From positions 1 through 25,197 of the IMG/VR virus record IMGVR_UViG_3300022902_000071: 25,197 nucleotides of DNA; one strand, 5' to 3'. Shown in pieces: positions 15,983 to 25,074 of this stretch; the stretch's first letter is position 1, and each line of letters opens with the position of its first letter. Position numbers and translations under genes: made by a program. The notes below the pieces were generated by a model. It did not search any database. It had not been told where the DNA came from and worked only from the letters and a program-made list of their open reading frames with translations. Source of the DNA: a virus.

Positions 15983-16642
15983 ATGTCAGTAGTTTCTGGA
16001 ATAGTAGGAGCAAAGGCATCTAAAAGTGCAGCGAGGGCTCAGTCTGATGCGAGTGTACGAGCTGCTGAAATTCAATCGGCTGCTAGTGATAGAGCAATTG
16101 CAGCTCAAATGGATATGTTTGAGACTGGTAATGAATTGACTAAACCGTGGCGGGAAGCTGGTGAAAAAGCACTTGGTACGCTGCAGGAGAAAATTAGTGC
16201 TGGACCCGGGGAGTTTACTGAAGACCCAGGGTATCAGTTTAGACTTAGCGAAGGTCAAAAGGCTATAGACAGAGATGCATCTAGGCAGGGAAATGTGTTA
16301 AGTGGTAGTACAACAAAAGCTGCTACACAATTTGGACAAGACTATGCTACGCAGAGTTACGATAATTTTCTTAACAATTATTATAAAAGTTTAACCCCGT
16401 TGCAGAGTGTTGCTGGTGTTGGACAAACCAGTGCGGGACAAGCTGCTGGAGCTGCGGTGTCTACAGGTGCTGGGATTGCGGGAACTGAAAGAGCTACAGG
16501 TAATGCCATTGCAGGGTATACTATAAATGCTGGTGAAGCTCAAGCAGCCGGGGATATTAATACGGCTAATGTTATTTCAGGTGCTTCGAGTTCAGCAATG
16601 GATAATTACTTGGCTTGGAAATATTTAAGTAAGTCAGGATAA
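15983..16642 (+). CDS. Ejection (DNA transfer) protein, P22 gp7-like position and motif
   Basis: This 219-residue protein is rich in Ala, Gly, Ser and Gln. A helical N-terminus (KASKSAARAQSDASVRAAEI) leads to TKPWREAGEKALGTLQ and then FTEDPGYQFRLSEG (78-91) and RQGNVLSGSTT. The D-P-G-Y-x-F-R-L and S-G pattern is common in phage internal virion proteins annotated as gp7-like DNA transfer proteins. Such proteins sit inside the capsid and leave with the DNA to help build a path across the envelope. GGAG precedes ATG 15983. It is the first of three genes ordered as P22 7-20-16. Confidence 0.82.
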   Translation: MSVVSGIVGAKASKSAARAQSDASVRAAEIQSAASDRAIAAQMDMFETGNELTKPWREAGEKALGTLQEKISAGPGEFTEDPGYQFRLSEGQKAIDRDASRQGNVLSGSTTKAATQFGQDYATQSYDNFLNNYYKSLTPLQSVAGVGQTSAGQAAGAAVSTGAGIAGTERATGNAIAGYTINAGEAQAAGDINTANVISGASSSAMDNYLAWKYLSKSG

Positions 16643-16653
16643 GGAGAAATAAA

Positions 16654-17883
16654 ATGCCAATACCACAATTAAATATACCGAAGTCTAACGCTTTAAATAC
16701 TATTATGAAGTTTAAACAGCTTGGTGAGTATGATGAATCGAGTGCTGATAGAAAAGTTAAAGCTGGGCAGAGGAATACTATTTTTGAGTTGGAGAAACAA
16801 AAGCTAGAGCATGAGTTAAGTCCAGAAACACAGAATTTTATTAAGTTAAAGGAAGAGGCTGAATTAGCTAAAGTTAAAGCTGATGCGGTTGGTAAAACTC
16901 TTGATAATAAACAAAAATATGCGGAGGGTATTCAAAAAACTTTACTTGGTATACGAGCTAAACTTCGTACTGACGGCGGGGATCTTTTTAAATTTAAAGA
17001 TATGGTTTTAAAAAATGAGGTTTTAAAAGATCATGCTTATATGATACCCGATATTTCTCAATTTGGAAAGCCAGATTCTTCCAGTGAGACAGGTTATCGG
17101 CTTGACGAAACAGCAATGAATAATTTAAAGTCTGTACTTTTGAATCTATCTTTAGATGCTAAAACTATAGCGGAAGGTGGAACAGCTGGAAAACAAACAA
17201 CAGTTTATATGCCGAATGGAAGAGGTGGGTATAATGCTACTGAGGTTAAGTTGAATTTAAAAACTGGTGATACCTTTGATCCAGTTGCGTATGGCTTACC
17301 GGAGGGTACTGTAACGGCTTTACCAAAAGAAGTGAAAGCCCCGAAGACCAGGACTATTAAAAAGGGTACTGAAACAATTACTGAAGAGTTTGTTGGCGGT
17401 ACTTGGAAAGAAATTGGTAGAGGCCCTTCGTTTAAGCCTACAGAAGAAAAACCTTTGACAGAGGCTCAAATAGCTGCTGGGAAAAGATCTGATACAAAAA
17501 GACTTTCAGATATTAGTGAAAAGTTTTCTAAGATAGATAAAAATGGTTACTCGATTTTAACTGATAAAGATGCTGGTTCAACTCTTGCTGAAGAACATAA
17601 TAAACTTGCTGAAAAAGGTGGAAGTAAATTTAGATACGAGTGGAAAGAAAACGGCGTGGAAGTAGATAAAGATGGAAAGGTTGCTGCAGTACAAAGATTT
17701 TTTGGTGGTGATCCTGGAACAGAAACAATTCCTGGTTACGCTAAAGTAAAGGTTGGAGCTAAAGCAGATAAAGTAAAAACTGAGTTAAGTGATGCAGATC
17801 TTGCAGTTTATAGAGAAGCTTATCCAGGTAAATCAGATGAAGAAATTAGAGCGGCGTATAGTAAATTATCTCAAAAGGAGTAA
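16654..17883 (+). CDS. Second ejection-type virion protein (gp20 position)
   Basis: This 409-residue, Lys/Glu-rich, mostly helical protein has no enzymatic motif. The N-terminus MPIPQLNIPKSNALNTIM shares the short motif LNIPxSN with the giant protein encoded next (LNIPASN). Helices follow (FELEKQKLEHELSPETQNFIKLKEEAELAKVKADA), then a middle part with Gly turns and a C-terminal lysine-rich region ending SDEEIRAAYSKLSQKE. AAGGAG lies before ATG 16654, and its own last codons supply AGGAG for the giant gene. Position between the gp7-like and giant genes supports an ejection role. Sequence similarity to P22 gp20 is not evident to me. Confidence 0.68.
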   Translation: MPIPQLNIPKSNALNTIMKFKQLGEYDESSADRKVKAGQRNTIFELEKQKLEHELSPETQNFIKLKEEAELAKVKADAVGKTLDNKQKYAEGIQKTLLGIRAKLRTDGGDLFKFKDMVLKNEVLKDHAYMIPDISQFGKPDSSSETGYRLDETAMNNLKSVLLNLSLDAKTIAEGGTAGKQTTVYMPNGRGGYNATEVKLNLKTGDTFDPVAYGLPEGTVTALPKEVKAPKTRTIKKGTETITEEFVGGTWKEIGRGPSFKPTEEKPLTEAQIAAGKRSDTKRLSDISEKFSKIDKNGYSILTDKDAGSTLAEEHNKLAEKGGSKFRYEWKENGVEVDKDGKVAAVQRFFGGDPGTETIPGYAKVKVGAKADKVKTELSDADLAVYREAYPGKSDEEIRAAYSKLSQKE

Positions 17884-17886
17884 ATC

Positions 17887-20800
17887 ATGCCTACGTTAAA
17901 ACTTGGTAATTTACCTGAACTTGATTTTAGTGGTGAAAAGTTTGGAAGTCTTCCGGGGTTGGATTTTGGAGAAAAAGAAGAAAAAGAAGAAAAGGGACTT
18001 TTCTCTAAGTTTGGTGTACCAGAATTAAAATTTGGGGAACCTACTGAAAAGTTAAATATTCCTGCGTCTAATCAAATTCCTGACATTGAAGGTGAGATAG
18101 CTATACCAGTGGAAACACCGGGTCAAGTAGCTAAACAAAACGAAGTTACTCCTTTGATGAAAAGTATAGCTGATCCGTTTGGTGAGTTCGAAGACGAACT
18201 TGGTAAGATTAAGCAAAGAACTCCTGAAGAGCAGCTAATTGTACCACCTACTGGAGAAGAGCTTAACATAGAAAATAAAAGTTTAACACAGCAGAATGAA
18301 GAAATAACTGATATTGCTGAAAAGCTTCAGTTTAAAGATAATGATTTAAGGGGTATGAGATTAGCACTGGAAAAAGAAAAACCTGAAAATAAAGAACAAC
18401 TTGAAGGATACAACGCTAGAGTTGGTATGTATAAACAACTAGCTAATGATTTTACTACCAGTGTGAAAGAGTATAATAAAAGACTTAAAGTTATTGGTAA
18501 ACAGAGTGAAGATTTTAACGCTAAAGTAAAAGAACATAATGATTTTTTAGCTCTTCCAGGACCTGAAGAATCAGTAAGAAAGAAGCTTCAAGGAGTAAAA
18601 GAAGTTGTTGCTAATGTGGTTGCAGGTGCCGCTACGTTTATACCAGTTGGGTTAGCTAAATACGGTACTATTGGAGCTTATAGGCTTGCGGATTATTTAG
18701 GTTTATACCCCGAAAGTGAAAGAGTTTCAGATGAAGTTATAGAAGACTATAAAAAATTTATTGATGATAATGTTCCTAGTCTTGGCGGAGCTTTAACAGC
18801 TAAAACGCAACTTGGTCAGAAAGCTCTTGAGAAAATTGCAGTACCTTTTGAAAAGTTACATGATTTTGCTAAAAACAAAGCTAGATTTATAGATGGAGAA
18901 AAGTATCCGAATCTTAAAGAATTTGCTACGTTTGGTGTTGAAGTCTTTATGTTTGGTCTTGTTGGTAAAGGTGCTAGAGATGTTAAAGCAAAAATTAAAG
19001 AACATACGAAGATGTATGAGATTATAGTAGAAACTATTGAAAGAGATATTCCTCCAGAAATGATGCAAAGTGAGCTGATTCGAAAAGGGGTTGATAAAGG
19101 TATTGCAGCTGAAATAGCTATAGCTATGAAAGAAAGACCGGTTACTGCTATTATTAGTGAGAAGGTTAAGATACAAAAAGATAAACCAGTTATTGCTGCA
19201 CTTAAAGAAAGACTTGGTATGGAACCAGGGGAGCAGGTTCAAGTTGGTAAAAAGTTTGACAGAAAAGTAGATTTGAAAGTAAAAAAATTACCGGAACTTG
19301 ATTTTAAAAAACCAGTGAAGAAAGAAGTAAAGGCTGAAGTAAAAACTGAAGTAAAAGAAGTTAAATCTGATCTTTCAGGAGAAGCTTTTGATATAGCCGA
19401 GAAAGCAGCAGATGTTAAAAGAGCAAAAGTAGTACCAACTAAAGACCTTAAACCTGAACAAAAAACTTTTATAGAAAAGAGAGTTCAAAAGCTTGGTAGT
19501 CTTGAAAAAGTTAAAAAAGAGTATAAAAATGATGATCCTGTAAGTATCTTTGCCAGAGAAACTGCGGCGAAGGTTTTTGGTGGAGATGCTGATATTAAGG
19601 GATTAAAACCTACGATTAAAACCACCCCGTTGTCCACTGGGTTTGAGGTTCAGGGCAGGGGTATGGATAAAGCTGGTAAGCTTGTAGGGTTTAAACATAA
19701 ATGGCAAGCAACTAGAGATATGAAAGTTGCAGCTCGGAAGTCTGGTGCTGATCCGGTGGAGTATGATGTGGTTGAAGGTGACAGTGGATGGACTTTTCAG
19801 AGAAGAGAGATTAAGGTTGAAAAGAAAGTAAAAATTCCTAGTAAATTATACAGAGGTTATGCTAAAGGAAAAGAGTTTAGAGGTGAAGGAAGCCCTATTT
19901 TCTTTTCAGTAAATAAAAAATCAGCTACTGGTTTTGCTAATGCGTCTAAACATCTTGGAGAGCCGGTAGTTGGAGAATATTCTGTTGACATTAAGAACCC
20001 AAAAGTATATTCAGGTCCACTAGAGAAAGGTAGATCTACTTTTGCTACGGGTAGTAAACAAGTTAAAGAACTTAAAAAAGAGGGTTATGATAGTGCGGTT
20101 TATGTTGAAAATGGAGTAGTTAAAGAAGTAATAACTTTTAATAAAAACCAGGTAATTAAAAAAGAAAAAGTTTTTTCTTTACAAACTCTCGGAAAACCCG
20201 GTTATAAGAAAGGTAAAATAGTTCCTTGGAAGATGGAAAGCTTTGCTATAAAAGCTGCTGAAAAAGCCGGTGAAAATTGGGAGGTTAAAAAACTTGGTGA
20301 AAAATCTTTTGTAATTGAAAAGTCGGGAGAAAGGTCAAAAATTGACCAAAAGTCTGAGAATATAATTGACGAAGCGAAAAGAGTACCAACAGAGCCACCA
20401 TTGGATTATAAGCCAATAGGAATTTATAACAAGAATTCTGGTATGATTTTTAAGCCGTCAGTAGAAGAAATTGGAAGCTTTACAAATCCTCTAACTTTAC
20501 ATTTTGACGGGACACATAGTGAGTTAGTAAACGCAGTTGATTTTAAATTAGCTTTAGATGATACAGCTGGGATGAAAAAAGCTTTAATTGATTTAGGCTA
20601 TGATAGTATACAGTTTGTTAAGATTAAATACGGTAAAGTTTATTATAATGGGGATAAGATTAGTATTAAAAAGCCGGGATTAAAAGTTGAAAAGCCAAGT
20701 AGAACTGTAACAACAAAAGAGATAGAAGAAGTCCTACAGTTTGTCCCTGAAGTTCCTGAATCAGTGGTAGAAATTGATCCTAAAACACAAACCCCGTATC

Positions 20801-23800
20801 AGCAATTAAAGTTTCTTGGAAAAAAATACAAAATAGGTACTAGTCGAAGTTATTATATGTTAAACACCTGGGTTGATCGTTTAACAGAAGCTGGAGCGAC
20901 TACAGAAGAAATAGCTCGCGTAACAGCTTGGAAAGATACTGTTAATAGAAGTAGAGACAAATGGAAAAAATTAAATGATGATGCTTTAGCAAAATTTAAT
21001 AAAAAGAAAGAAAAGAAAGTAGAGAAAATAATAAAAAGTAGTAAAGATTTATATGGTACTGGTAAAATAGCAGCATCTATTAATCCAACATTACAAAAGA
21101 AACAGGCTTTAAAAGATATTCTTGGTGTTAATCCTACAAGAACTATTGTTGGAGAGCTTTTACAAAATTCGTTTGATGCTATGAGAGACTATACTACAAA
21201 ACCATTAGAAGTATATATAAATGATGGTATTTTAGCTATGACAGACTACGGTAAAGGTATGTCACCGCAAATTGCAACATCTGATCTTGTAACTTTATTT
21301 GAGCAAGGTACTAAAGGTGCTGAAGATATGGGCGGTTTTGGTCAAGCTAAACTTGCGTTTATGGGTTGGCCTGATTCGTTTGATATTGTTACTGTAGGTA
21401 TTGATCCTACAACAGGAAAGAAAGTACAAAGCAAAATCTGGGGTACCAGTGAAGATTATATGCTTAAGAATAATGTTAATAAAGAAATAAAAGAAGTAGC
21501 AGATAATAGTAAAACCGGAACTAGAATTATACTTAAAAAGGGGCAAAATTCAATAGGTGAATATGGTATTCAACCACATAGAGTTCTTGCTGAACTAGAA
21601 ACTTTTGGTGAAGGACTTAGAACTGGGCAAACAGTAAAAGTAATGAAAGATTTTAAGTCAGATAAAGAACTAAAAGAAACTGGATTAACCCCTGGTATAG
21701 ATGTTAAAGTAGTTGATGTTAAATCACCTAAATGGGAAAATATAGATAGTATTTTTGATGTAGAAAAGTTTTCTGTTGAAGGTAGTGATGTAGAGATTAA
21801 ATTTCCTAAAACCGAACCGTATGGTTGGTCTGGTGAAGAAATGAAAGACGTAAGAGTAAAAGTATTTAATAAAGGTCTTCTTTTACCTGACGTACCTAAA
21901 CGTAGTAGTTTAAACTTTTCTATTGCTAAAAAACCTAATTTTGAAATTGAAATAAATTTTATTAAAACGCCAGAAGCTTCTGATATAGCAAATTATCCTT
22001 TTGTTGTAAATAGAACCACATTAACAGCTAAAGTTGAGTCAAAAGTTAAAAGTGCGATACGTAAAACTTTATCTGAATTAAATGAAAAAATTGCTGATAC
22101 AACTAAAAAAGATATACAAAGACTTTTTAATTCAGCACCAAAAATAAGTGATACAAAATTTATTATTCCTATTACAGGATCTACTGTAGAAGCTGTAAAA
22201 GTGTTAAAGCAGTATCCAAAGATGTTTAGTGAACTTGGTGAAATTACTAAATTACATAGCGATACAATTGGTAAACAGACTAACGTACCCCAACAAAATG
22301 TAGCAATTACAACTTACGCAGGTGTACACGGTTTTAGACCAAAAAGTGGTATACTTAAAGAGGATTATGTAGTGGTAAATCCGTTTACTTATTTAGATAC
22401 GTTTTTAAAAGATGTAGATGGATTACCTTACGGTACAAAAACTATAAATGAATTAACACCGACACAAATTAAAGCAAAAGATAAAGAATTAGAAAGTGCA
22501 GCTATTGGGTTAATTAGTACACTTACACATGAATACGCTCACACAAATGCAAATGGACATTATTTATCTTTTGTTCAAGAGTTTCATAGAATAGAAAGAG
22601 ATTTAGGATTTTCAAAACATAAAATGGAGGCACAAGCTTATGAGTTCTTTAAAAAATACGAATCAGATATCAGACACGCTACAAAAGCTCTCGAAGATAT
22701 ACAAAAAGCAGGGACGATCTCTCCGATCTTCTCTGAATATGTCCCTGAACAACGAAGGGTTGGACAATTCTCCGACGAGAAAAAATCTACAACAGATGTT
22801 GAAAGACATGGACAAGTACGGGATAGAGGTGGAGTAAAACTTACCTCCGGGTTTGATCCAGTTGAAGCTGTAAAAGCAATTCGGGACCTGGGAAAAGATA
22901 TAAAAGCAGCAATTCCACACCTGGAAACTTTAGGAAAACATTATTATACAGGTGAAAAACAGCGGTACTTCGATTGGCAGAAAAAGATGAAAGGAGCTCT
23001 AGGGGATCTGTGGACTAAGGTTAAGAAGTACATAGGTGAAGTTTGGAAAGGGTTAAAAAGACCCTTAAAAAATGAAAAGGGGGCTGTTACAATCCCGGTT
23101 AGAGAAATAAAAGCAGCTACAAAAAGAAACATTAAAAGAACTAAAAAATTACTAGATGAAAAACTTGGAGCACTCACTACCAGGCTTGAAAAGATAAGTC
23201 CAAGTATAAAGAATAAAATAATCGAATTTGAGTTAGACACCGGGGTTAAGGTAGAAAAAATAGCTAAAGATGTAATGCTTCCGTTTATAGAAAAAACTAC
23301 TAAAATGTCTAAGAAAGATTATGATACTTTTGATCTTGCGAGGAAAGAGCGGAACAAAAAAGAAATAGATGATTTGGTAGAGAAGTACGGGATGGAAGAA
23401 GAGTATAAAAAAGTTCGGGGTATGCTTGATGCTATTGGTAACGAAGCTAGAGCAGTTGGATATAAGTTTAATTATTTAAAAGATTACCATCCTCGGCAGA
23501 TTATAGATTTTGAAGGTCTTATGGATTATTTGTATGAGACTGGTAATAGGTCTACGATAGAATTTTTTATTGAAGCTAAAGAGAAAAAACTTGGTAGAAA
23601 GCTAACTAATGAGGAAGAAATTAAACTTGTAAATTCGTTGTTTAGAGGTTATGCTGATGAAAGAATTACGCTTTCTAAACCGGGACAACTAAAGCTTAGA
23701 AAGTTAAAGAAAATTGGCCCTGAAATAATGGAGTTTTACGGGGATTCTAACAGTGCTCTTTTACGCTATGTCAATGATATAGTTTTAGCAGTAGAAGCTA

Positions 23801-25074
23801 AAAAACTTTTTGGAGACTATAAAATAGAGGGCCTGGATTTAAACGAAACTATCGGGGCGTATATTTTAAGGGTGTCTAAAGAGAAGAGACTTACCCCGAG
23901 CCAGGAACTTGAACTAAGGTCAATGCTTCATGCTAGATTTAACCCCGTTGGAACTAGTGGAATTGTTACCACCTTTAAAAACGTAGCTGTGATAGATGTT
24001 ATGGGCTCCCCGGCGTCAGCACTTCGGCAAGTCGGTGATATTGGTTGGTCTATGATAGAGAACGGGACTTTTGCTTCAAGTAAAGCTTTTGGTAAGGCAA
24101 TGGTCGGTAACTTTATTTCGCAAAAATACGGCTCGGAATTTACAAAAGAAGATCTTGGGATTAGTAAAATTGGGGCGGAATTTAGTGATAAAACTTTGTC
24201 TGCAAAAGCTGTAGATAGTGTATTTAGAGTTATTTGGCTGACGAAAATAGATGCTATTGGGAAAGAGGTGTTAATAAATGCTGCGTATGATATAGCAGTT
24301 AGAAAGGCAAAGAGTAAAGATATTAAGGTTAGAGATGCTTTTATAAATAAACTCATACCTATATTTGAAAATCGAACAGATGCTTTAATGGAAGATTTTA
24401 GAAGTGGGGTAAAATCAAGAGATGTTAAACTTTATCTACTAAGAAAATTATCAGAATATCAACCTGCTACGCTTTCTGAACTCCCGCAGGGGTTTATAGA
24501 AGGTGGAAATGCTAGAATAGCTTATATGCTTAAATCTTTTGACTTGAAAAAGTTTGATGTATATAGAAGAAAGGTTTTTCAGCAAATAGCCAAGCCTGGT
24601 ACCAGAATACAAGGTATTAAAAACCTGTTTAAAATAGCATTCTTTTTAACCTTAATGGAAGCTACAGGGGATACTTTAATAGACTTGTTTCTTGGTAAAC
24701 CTATTAATATATCAGACACTGTTGTGGGTAGAATTTCGGGGCTGGCTATATCACGATATACTACGAGTAAGATTAGAAGAGAAGGTCCCGGGGCACTGCT
24801 TGAACAAATTCTTCCTCCTACACAGTTTATAAATTCTATATTCAGGGATGTGGTTTCAGCGGGTGACGGGAAGGGTCTTGAATTTACTAAGTCTATCCCG
24901 TTGGTAGGAAAGTTCTATTATTACCGTTGGGGTAAGGGACTTGAAAAAGTTGAAAAAGATAGAGAGAAGAATCAGAGTAAGAATGCTATTAGCAGAATTA
25001 GAAAGATTCAAAAACCTAAGGGTAAAAATGCTATTAGAAAAATTCAAAGAAAGAAAAGAAAAATTTCAAGATAA
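17887..25074 (+). CDS. Giant polyvalent ejection-type protein: ART, GHKL ATPase, metallopeptidase, C-terminal LPD region
   Basis: A 2395-residue protein. Residues 1-60 repeat L-P-x-L-[DK]-F; a hydrophobic stretch lies at 240-260. An ADP-ribosyltransferase-like domain (650-758) has LYRGY (R656), FFS (672-674) and GYD (733-735). A weaker copy (838-928) keeps NPL and LGYDS. A GHKL ATPase (about 1065-1240) has E1090...N1094...D1097, D1120-x-G-x-G, GGFGQ (1149-1153) and GTR (1211-1213). Its presumed transducer includes YPFVVNR (1370). A zinc site HEYAH (1548-1552) with H1558 has metzincin-like spacing. The C-terminal third, with YQPATLSELP (2191-2200), resembles the associated domain at the end of giant phage polyvalent proteins (LPD38 type, from memory). 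Genes upstream suggest it is packaged and ejected, as P22 gp16 is. AGGAG at 17876-17880 sets the start. Confidence 0.85.
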   Translation: MPTLKLGNLPELDFSGEKFGSLPGLDFGEKEEKEEKGLFSKFGVPELKFGEPTEKLNIPASNQIPDIEGEIAIPVETPGQVAKQNEVTPLMKSIADPFGEFEDELGKIKQRTPEEQLIVPPTGEELNIENKSLTQQNEEITDIAEKLQFKDNDLRGMRLALEKEKPENKEQLEGYNARVGMYKQLANDFTTSVKEYNKRLKVIGKQSEDFNAKVKEHNDFLALPGPEESVRKKLQGVKEVVANVVAGAATFIPVGLAKYGTIGAYRLADYLGLYPESERVSDEVIEDYKKFIDDNVPSLGGALTAKTQLGQKALEKIAVPFEKLHDFAKNKARFIDGEKYPNLKEFATFGVEVFMFGLVGKGARDVKAKIKEHTKMYEIIVETIERDIPPEMMQSELIRKGVDKGIAAEIAIAMKERPVTAIISEKVKIQKDKPVIAALKERLGMEPGEQVQVGKKFDRKVDLKVKKLPELDFKKPVKKEVKAEVKTEVKEVKSDLSGEAFDIAEKAADVKRAKVVPTKDLKPEQKTFIEKRVQKLGSLEKVKKEYKNDDPVSIFARETAAKVFGGDADIKGLKPTIKTTPLSTGFEVQGRGMDKAGKLVGFKHKWQATRDMKVAARKSGADPVEYDVVEGDSGWTFQRREIKVEKKVKIPSKLYRGYAKGKEFRGEGSPIFFSVNKKSATGFANASKHLGEPVVGEYSVDIKNPKVYSGPLEKGRSTFATGSKQVKELKKEGYDSAVYVENGVVKEVITFNKNQVIKKEKVFSLQTLGKPGYKKGKIVPWKMESFAIKAAEKAGENWEVKKLGEKSFVIEKSGERSKIDQKSENIIDEAKRVPTEPPLDYKPIGIYNKNSGMIFKPSVEEIGSFTNPLTLHFDGTHSELVNAVDFKLALDDTAGMKKALIDLGYDSIQFVKIKYGKVYYNGDKISIKKPGLKVEKPSRTVTTKEIEEVLQFVPEVPESVVEIDPKTQTPYQQLKFLGKKYKIGTSRSYYMLNTWVDRLTEAGATTEEIARVTAWKDTVNRSRDKWKKLNDDALAKFNKKKEKKVEKIIKSSKDLYGTGKIAASINPTLQKKQALKDILGVNPTRTIVGELLQNSFDAMRDYTTKPLEVYINDGILAMTDYGKGMSPQIATSDLVTLFEQGTKGAEDMGGFGQAKLAFMGWPDSFDIVTVGIDPTTGKKVQSKIWGTSEDYMLKNNVNKEIKEVADNSKTGTRIILKKGQNSIGEYGIQPHRVLAELETFGEGLRTGQTVKVMKDFKSDKELKETGLTPGIDVKVVDVKSPKWENIDSIFDVEKFSVEGSDVEIKFPKTEPYGWSGEEMKDVRVKVFNKGLLLPDVPKRSSLNFSIAKKPNFEIEINFIKTPEASDIANYPFVVNRTTLTAKVESKVKSAIRKTLSELNEKIADTTKKDIQRLFNSAPKISDTKFIIPITGSTVEAVKVLKQYPKMFSELGEITKLHSDTIGKQTNVPQQNVAITTYAGVHGFRPKSGILKEDYVVVNPFTYLDTFLKDVDGLPYGTKTINELTPTQIKAKDKELESAAIGLISTLTHEYAHTNANGHYLSFVQEFHRIERDLGFSKHKMEAQAYEFFKKYESDIRHATKALEDIQKAGTISPIFSEYVPEQRRVGQFSDEKKSTTDVERHGQVRDRGGVKLTSGFDPVEAVKAIRDLGKDIKAAIPHLETLGKHYYTGEKQRYFDWQKKMKGALGDLWTKVKKYIGEVWKGLKRPLKNEKGAVTIPVREIKAATKRNIKRTKKLLDEKLGALTTRLEKISPSIKNKIIEFELDTGVKVEKIAKDVMLPFIEKTTKMSKKDYDTFDLARKERNKKEIDDLVEKYGMEEEYKKVRGMLDAIGNEARAVGYKFNYLKDYHPRQIIDFEGLMDYLYETGNRSTIEFFIEAKEKKLGRKLTNEEEIKLVNSLFRGYADERITLSKPGQLKLRKLKKIGPEIMEFYGDSNSALLRYVNDIVLAVEAKKLFGDYKIEGLDLNETIGAYILRVSKEKRLTPSQELELRSMLHARFNPVGTSGIVTTFKNVAVIDVMGSPASALRQVGDIGWSMIENGTFASSKAFGKAMVGNFISQKYGSEFTKEDLGISKIGAEFSDKTLSAKAVDSVFRVIWLTKIDAIGKEVLINAAYDIAVRKAKSKDIKVRDAFINKLIPIFENRTDALMEDFRSGVKSRDVKLYLLRKLSEYQPATLSELPQGFIEGGNARIAYMLKSFDLKKFDVYRRKVFQQIAKPGTRIQGIKNLFKIAFFLTLMEATGDTLIDLFLGKPINISDTVVGRISGLAISRYTTSKIRREGPGALLEQILPPTQFINSIFRDVVSAGDGKGLEFTKSIPLVGKFYYYRWGKGLEKVEKDREKNQSKNAISRIRKIQKPKGKNAIRKIQRKKRKISR
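20333..20347. repeat. Intragenic palindrome GGTCAA-AAA-TTGACC
   Basis: This inverted repeat, with six-base arms and a three-base centre, lies in the linker between the two ADP-ribosyltransferase-like segments of the giant gene. It shares its arms with the copies at 5315-5329 and 25082-25096. In a coding sequence it may be chance or a binding site. Confidence 0.35.

Noticed and set aside
23928-24356. 142-codon open frame on the minus strand (and others such as 18856-19242)
   Set aside because: They lie opposite well-supported + genes, have no ribosome binding site pattern, and read as shadow translations rich in Phe, Ser and Ile.
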